Part shown: piece by piece, positions 59,881 to 64,000 of the stretch
Position numbering within the stretch: position 1 is the first letter of the stretch
Layout: the number at the start of each line of letters is the position of its first letter
The notes under the pieces: model-generated
What the model was told of the DNA's origin: nothing
Seen by the model: only the letters and a program-made list of their open reading frames with translations
Database searches by the model: none
From: Christiangramia sp.
GTDB lineage: Bacteria; Bacteroidota; Bacteroidia; Flavobacteriales; Flavobacteriaceae
NCBI RefSeq assembly: GCF_029937855.1
Contig: NZ_JAPYPC010000006.1
Coordinates: 1 to 64,000 of the forward strand
Length of the DNA: 64,000 nt
Direction of reading: 5' to 3'
Translations under genes and position numbers: made by a program

Positions 59881-59945
59881 AGTTTAATATTTAAATTAAT
59901 AATTATTTATCTAAGCAAATGCTTAGTTTTAAGGGAAAAAAATTG

Positions 59946-60509
59946 TCAGATGTTTAAGAAGGTGGTTTGAATATAATCGTCCAGTTGTTCCTTGTTCAGT
60001 AGTCGGGAACCTAAAGATAAACCCAGCATGGATGTCATTAGATAGTTAGCCTCTCTTTTAATAGTTTCCTGGGATTTGCCTGATTCCTGTTCTAAATTAT
60101 TTATAAATAAAACTTTGATCTCTTCAGTAAACTTCATTAATTCCTGTATAAGATCAGGCGTTGCTTTGCTTCCCAGTTCACTGAGGCTATTACATACAAG
60201 ACAACCTTTATTTATATCATTGTTTCTAGTAAATTTCAGAAAATCATAAAAGAACTGTTCAATTCCTGCAACTCCGTTCTTAGACTCCTTTAATTTTTCC
60301 CTGATGCTATTTAATTTTCCTTTATAGATTTTTATACTTTCAAGAAACAAACCGTGCTTACTACCAAAACTAGAGTAGATTGAAAACTGATTGATTCCCA
60401 TCTTATTCTCCAACATACGGACGGAAGTCCCCTCATAGCCATTTTCCCAAAAAAGGTCCATTGCCTTTTGAAGTACCTCCTGTTCATCATATTGTTTGGT
60501 TCTGGCCAT
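59946..60509 (-). CDS. TetR/AcrR family transcriptional regulator
   Basis: A 187-residue repressor. The N-terminal helix-turn-helix is QEVLQKAMDLFWENGYEGTS, then VRMLENKMGINQFSIYSSFG and SKHGLFLESIKIYK (to about residue 55). The C-terminal ligand domain includes KGCLVCNSLSELGS, a cysteine-containing segment also found in TetR proteins such as the AcuR/NemR-like group that sense electrophiles through cysteine. It precedes the AhpD-like gene and probably regulates it and itself in response to a reactive compound. Confidence 0.88.
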   Translation of the reverse strand: MARTKQYDEQEVLQKAMDLFWENGYEGTSVRMLENKMGINQFSIYSSFGSKHGLFLESIKIYKGKLNSIREKLKESKNGVAGIEQFFYDFLKFTRNNDINKGCLVCNSLSELGSKATPDLIQELMKFTEEIKVLFINNLEQESGKSQETIKREANYLMTSMLGLSLGSRLLNKEQLDDYIQTTFLNI

Positions 60510-60861
60510 AATTTTAAATAATAATACGAATCTAAGCAGTTGCTTTGATATAGAAAAGTTTTTAAGTTTTATTTATTGTTTTACACAAATAAGATCTGTT
60601 TTAGTTATTCTTATAAAATGAATAATAACTTAACTCTGAACTTGTTGTAGAATCTATTTGAAAAATAAATCAATGTTTTATTGGTACCCTTAAATCAATG
60701 ATTCCACTGAGTCAAATAAATAAAGTTTGATGAAAGAATTTATGAACAGATAATGGATAGATTAGATAATTCACTGTTTTTCAAATAATCATTTATTTTT
60801 CATTCTTTTGTAGACCTTTAATCTTTAAACTTAAGATAGATAAGCCCTATATCTCAAATCT
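60510..60861. other. Divergent promoter region of the TetR and LTA-synthase-like genes
   Basis: These 352 bp hold no gene I can support. The DNA is strongly AT-rich and probably contains the TetR operator and both promoters, but no clear dyad for TetR binding or TAnnTTTG element was identified. Confidence 0.4.
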
Positions 60862-62913
60862 ATGAAGTCTAAAACCAATTTGGTAAGCTCTGGACTCCTT
60901 ACCAGAATAAAAATCTCTGCTACACAATTTACGGGTCTTGCTTTAATTTTGCTCTTTTTTTTATTTCTTTTAACCGGAATAGAGATTGGGTTAGCCAGCG
61001 TAAATCATAATCTGAAAAGTGATTTCCTTGACCTTTTTTTATGGAGTTTTTACGAGGATTTCAAGTTTTTTCTAATCCTGTTTTTTCCGGCTTATCTATT
61101 TTTTGCCCTGCTCCATCTAATTAGTCCAAACCTTGCCAAAACCATATTCCTAATTTCCAGCCTTATATTATTTATAGGTCAACTTACCTTGATTTTTTAT
61201 TATAATACCACGCTGGTTATGCTGGGAAGTGACCTGTTTGGATATTCCATAAATGAAATAATTCAAACAGTAGGTGCATCGGGATTTTTCAGCTTAATTC
61301 CAATTCTTATCTATATCCCTTTAATTGCTGGATTATCCATTTCCCTGGTATATCTTCCGAATAAATGGAGGCCGGGACATGTGATTTCATTAAGTTTTCT
61401 TGCCATTTCATTTATTTTTTTAGTTACAGGTGGATCTGAAAAACTGAATACAAAAATTTTGATTTCAGATTTTGAAACCAATCTCGTGAAGAACAAATCT
61501 CAGCATTTTTATTCTGAAGCCTATGCTTACCTGAATCCTGAGCTTTATGAAACCGATATCTATGCTGAAAGTTATCTGGAGAATTTCTTTTCTGAATATG
61601 CAAATGCCGAACCTATAAAATACCTGAATGATCCTGATTATCCTTTTCTGCGTAAAGCTCTAAAGCGCGACGTGCTTACCTCATTTTTTAAACCAAAAGA
61701 ACAGGCACCAAATATTGTTATTATTATAATGGAAGGTCTGGGTAGGGCTTTTACAAACCGGGGTGTATACCTTGGTAATTTTACCCCATATTTAGATTCT
61801 CTTTCAAAAGAAAGTCTTTATTGGCCAAATTTTTTGAGCAACGGCGGCCGTACCTTCACGGTGTTACCTTCATTATTGGGTTCACTGCCATTTTCCCAGA
61901 ATGGATTTATAGAGATGGATCAAAATATGCCAGATCAAATTTCACTTTTAAACCTCCTGAAAAAAAATAATTACCAAACCTCTTTTTATTATGGGGGAAA
62001 TTCTGAATTTGATAAGATGGCAGCCTACCTGCGAAAAAATAAAGTTAGCCATATTACTGATATAAATGATTTTCCATATGCTTATCGACAAATTCCCCCT
62101 TCTGCCAGTGGTTTTACCTGGGGATATGGTGATAAGGAATTATTTCGCTATTATTTGAATACTAATCCTGTTGGTGAAAGCCAGCAGCCAAGACTGGATG
62201 TATTGTTAACGGTAAGTACCCACGATCCTTTTGTCATTGCCGAGCCTGAAAAATATACAGAAAAATTTGAGGAGAAAATGAGTGAGTTCGGTTTTAGTGA
62301 AGAGAAAAAAGAGAATTATAGAAATTACCGGGAACAATATACGAGTATTTTATTCGCTGATGACGCTATTAAAAATCTAATAGAATCGTACAAGGAACGG
62401 GAAGATTTTGAGAATACTATCTTTTTGATTACCGGTGATCATAGGATTCCGGAAACTCCCATGGCTTCTAAAATTGATCGTTATCATGTTCCTTTGATCA
62501 TTTATTCCCCTATGATCAACCGGCCGGCTGAATTTGAATCGGTTTCCTCTCATTTTGATATTGCACCAAGTTTAATATCGTTTCTGAAAAACAACTATGA
62601 TATAAAATCCCCTGAGATGAACAGTTTTATTGGTAGGGGTTTAGATACTACCAGAAACTTCCAGAACATTCACCAAATTCCTATGATGCAAACTAAAACT
62701 GAGGTAATAGATTTTGTAATGGGGGAATATCATCTAAATGGAGACAATTTATATAGACTAAACCAGGAATTTACAGAAGTATTCGTTGATGATCCTATAA
62801 AGGAAGATGAACTGCGAAATGAATTCAATCAGTTTAAGATTAAAAACTCCGAGATTATAAATGGAAAAAAAATAGTACCGGATTCTATAGTTGAAAGATA
62901 TACGATCAACTAA
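60862..62913 (+). CDS. LTA synthase family protein (membrane sulfatase)
   Basis: A 683-residue membrane enzyme with about five N-terminal helices (between residues 22 and 190) and an extracytoplasmic sulfatase-fold domain from about residue 280. The metal and catalytic residues are visible: E291 (IIIMEGLGRAF), nucleophile T331 (NGGRTFTVLPS), D424 (WGYGDKELF), H454 (STHDPF) and D525-H526 (TGDHRIPE). Gram-negative relatives transfer phosphoglycerol or phosphoethanolamine to glycans or lipids rather than make lipoteichoic acid, so the acceptor is open. Near the lipid kinase and CDP-alcohol phosphatidyltransferase it suggests envelope phospholipid traffic. It overlaps the convergent gene by 4 bp. 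Confidence 0.88.
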   Translation: MKSKTNLVSSGLLTRIKISATQFTGLALILLFFLFLLTGIEIGLASVNHNLKSDFLDLFLWSFYEDFKFFLILFFPAYLFFALLHLISPNLAKTIFLISSLILFIGQLTLIFYYNTTLVMLGSDLFGYSINEIIQTVGASGFFSLIPILIYIPLIAGLSISLVYLPNKWRPGHVISLSFLAISFIFLVTGGSEKLNTKILISDFETNLVKNKSQHFYSEAYAYLNPELYETDIYAESYLENFFSEYANAEPIKYLNDPDYPFLRKALKRDVLTSFFKPKEQAPNIVIIIMEGLGRAFTNRGVYLGNFTPYLDSLSKESLYWPNFLSNGGRTFTVLPSLLGSLPFSQNGFIEMDQNMPDQISLLNLLKKNNYQTSFYYGGNSEFDKMAAYLRKNKVSHITDINDFPYAYRQIPPSASGFTWGYGDKELFRYYLNTNPVGESQQPRLDVLLTVSTHDPFVIAEPEKYTEKFEEKMSEFGFSEEKKENYRNYREQYTSILFADDAIKNLIESYKEREDFENTIFLITGDHRIPETPMASKIDRYHVPLIIYSPMINRPAEFESVSSHFDIAPSLISFLKNNYDIKSPEMNSFIGRGLDTTRNFQNIHQIPMMQTKTEVIDFVMGEYHLNGDNLYRLNQEFTEVFVDDPIKEDELRNEFNQFKIKNSEIINGKKIVPDSIVERYTIN

Positions 62914-64000
62914 TTATATATACGTTCTGAATATTGTTCTAAAATATTTGAAATTAAAGGCCTGTAATAATTCCAGAAGAAACTGCTACGTTCCATAATA
63001 TTCCTATCATCATAAAATAAGCCTTTGAAAAAACTAATACCTGTAAAGTAAGAACTCCCCATTCCTACAGGATTATCTGCAAAATCACCAGAGAAATAAT
63101 AGAAATTATAATCATCCCCAAGGTGTTGCGTAACCGCAGGAAAAGTGGAAGGAATACCGTATTTTTTTAGCTCTTCGAGGCCCTTGGAATTGGCATCAAT
63201 CACAAATTTGGAAACTGTTGTATTCACTTCATTATTCCAAGAAATAATATCGAACCAAAAAGGATATTTTATTCGTTCAGGAAGTGAATATTCTTTTTGA
63301 AAATTTGCTTCTGTAATAATATAAGGCATGGCATTTTTCAGATGGGTTTCATCTTCCAGGATCACTACCTGATCCTGATTGTTTACAAAAGCAATCCCTG
63401 AATTTTTAAACGGCCATTCTCCGTTATGGGAATTCCGGTAATTCCTAACCAGCCATTTTGGAAGTTCCTTGTTTTCCTGCAGGTTGAGGTTGTCAAAAAA
63501 ACGGGCTGTCCAGCCGCTCCATTTCAGCTGAAAAATTTCCTCGAATTGATTCCTATTTTCAAAAGCCGTAGGCGAGCCAATGGTATTAAATTCGGTGATA
63601 ATTAATTTATTCTTTTCTTTCAATAATTTGAGTAACTGCAAATCTTGGTCACTCAAGCCACCATAAAGGATACCAGAACGTTCTTTTTCATCTTCCTCCT
63701 GAAACCACTCGTTGTTATATATTCCGTAAGTATCAGTGAAATAAGCCAAATCTGCATCATTGCTTAACTGGTTTAATTTTGAAAATGAGAATCTTTCAAG
63801 GCCTTTTAGATTAAATTTCTCATTTTCTTCAGGAAAAAAGCCAAAATAATCCTCTTCTACTTTATATGATTTTTCTGAAGTTTTAGTGTATTTTTCATGG
63901 TTTAGAATCCAGTTGAGTGAGATATGTTCCTGGCCTTCTGTGGTGAGTACCGTCTTATCTATAATTGCAATAACCAGTTTTGTATTTGGAGTGAAAAGCC
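62910..64000 (-). CDS. Conserved hypothetical protein, 5' end outside the window
   Basis: The reading frame ending at 62910 stays open to the right edge of the window. The apparent start at 63749 is only a TTG inside DADLAYFTDTYG, and in-frame residues continue upstream (KTVLTTEGQEHISLNWILN, EEDYFGFFPEENEKF, GLERFSFSKLNQLSNDADL), so at least 363 residues are present and the true start is missing. The visible part is aromatic-rich and soluble: LLKEKNKLIITEFNTIGSPT, LKWSGWTARFFDNL, YYFSGDFADNPVGMGSSYF, with no family I can name. The segments resemble a lumenal glycosidase-like or ThuA-like fold only vaguely. It is convergent with the LTA-synthase-like gene. Confidence 0.75.
   Translation of the reverse strand, partial: LFTPNTKLVIAIIDKTVLTTEGQEHISLNWILNHEKYTKTSEKSYKVEEDYFGFFPEENEKFNLKGLERFSFSKLNQLSNDADLAYFTDTYGIYNNEWFQEEDEKERSGILYGGLSDQDLQLLKLLKEKNKLIITEFNTIGSPTAFENRNQFEEIFQLKWSGWTARFFDNLNLQENKELPKWLVRNYRNSHNGEWPFKNSGIAFVNNQDQVVILEDETHLKNAMPYIITEANFQKEYSLPERIKYPFWFDIISWNNEVNTTVSKFVIDANSKGLEELKKYGIPSTFPAVTQHLGDDYNFYYFSGDFADNPVGMGSSYFTGISFFKGLFYDDRNIMERSSFFWNYYRPLISNILEQYSERIYN

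Noticed and set aside
63710-63749. Apparent start of the last gene at a TTG (63749)
   Set aside because: The frame continues open to 64000 with protein-like sequence, so the gene is cut by the window edge rather than starting here.

Overview
The window is a chromosomal segment of a marine-type Flavobacteriaceae bacterium (phylum Bacteroidota), most like Gramella/Christiangramia. The assignment rests on content, not on a database search: a type IX secretion (T9SS) type A sorting domain, flavobacterial families such as DUF6048, DUF6452 and head-GIN (DUF2807), promoters with the Bacteroidota -7 element TAnnTTTG, low GC, very few Shine-Dalgarno sequences, and a 6S-Flavo-type RNA between zapA and rny. 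No tRNA, rRNA, CRISPR array, prophage or intact insertion sequence was seen.

Region 1 (1-19.5 kb) is mostly housekeeping: an acetyltransferase, a ZIP metal transporter, two RNA methyltransferases (THUMP type and RlmD) flanking a DUF6452/DUF6048 pair, ornithine aminotransferase with an unusual cysteine cluster, a T9SS-exported protein, an Smr protein, a cysteine desulfurase, an M23 peptidase, the coiled-coil protein/ZapA/6S RNA/RNase Y group, an aldo/keto reductase and a Xer recombinase. Region 2 (19.6-31.2 kb) is looser. It holds a frameshifted outer-membrane barrel gene, an AraC regulator, a small XRE regulator, AroQ, a Dph6-like enzyme, LpdA, two adjacent MsrB genes (one a lipoprotein), a hydrolase, an M48 lipoprotein peptidase and an MFS permease, separated by intergenic DNA rich in palindromic repeats.

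Region 3 (31.2-39.8 kb) has an ECF sigma / putative anti-sigma / beta-helix protein / DUF2807 operon, then lon, cmk and rpsA, the last with a good promoter and a structured leader. Region 4 (40-64 kb) looks accessory or stress-related. It contains a cation efflux protein translationally coupled to a short solute-binding lipoprotein; an overlapping glycosyltransferase / UDP-galactopyranose mutase / GH1-like operon; three different short-chain dehydrogenases; a CDP-alcohol phosphatidyltransferase coupled to a small membrane protein; DUF389; a DAO-Rieske oxidoreductase; an AI-2E family permease; a BLUF blue-light sensor; a DehI-family protein; a zinc alcohol dehydrogenase; SurE; a diacylglycerol-kinase-like lipid kinase; an AhpD-like protein with a TetR regulator; and an LTA-synthase-like sulfatase. 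I infer that this block serves envelope remodelling and light/redox stress. That is a hypothesis from gene content, not something the sequence proves.

Repeats are prominent between genes: a dispersed ~60-bp repeat present three times, a palindrome family built on GTCATTTCGA...TCGAAATGAC, a duplicated palindrome-plus-terminator block, a heptamer microsatellite touching the lpdA stop codon, and a MITE-like element with 10-bp terminal inverted repeats.
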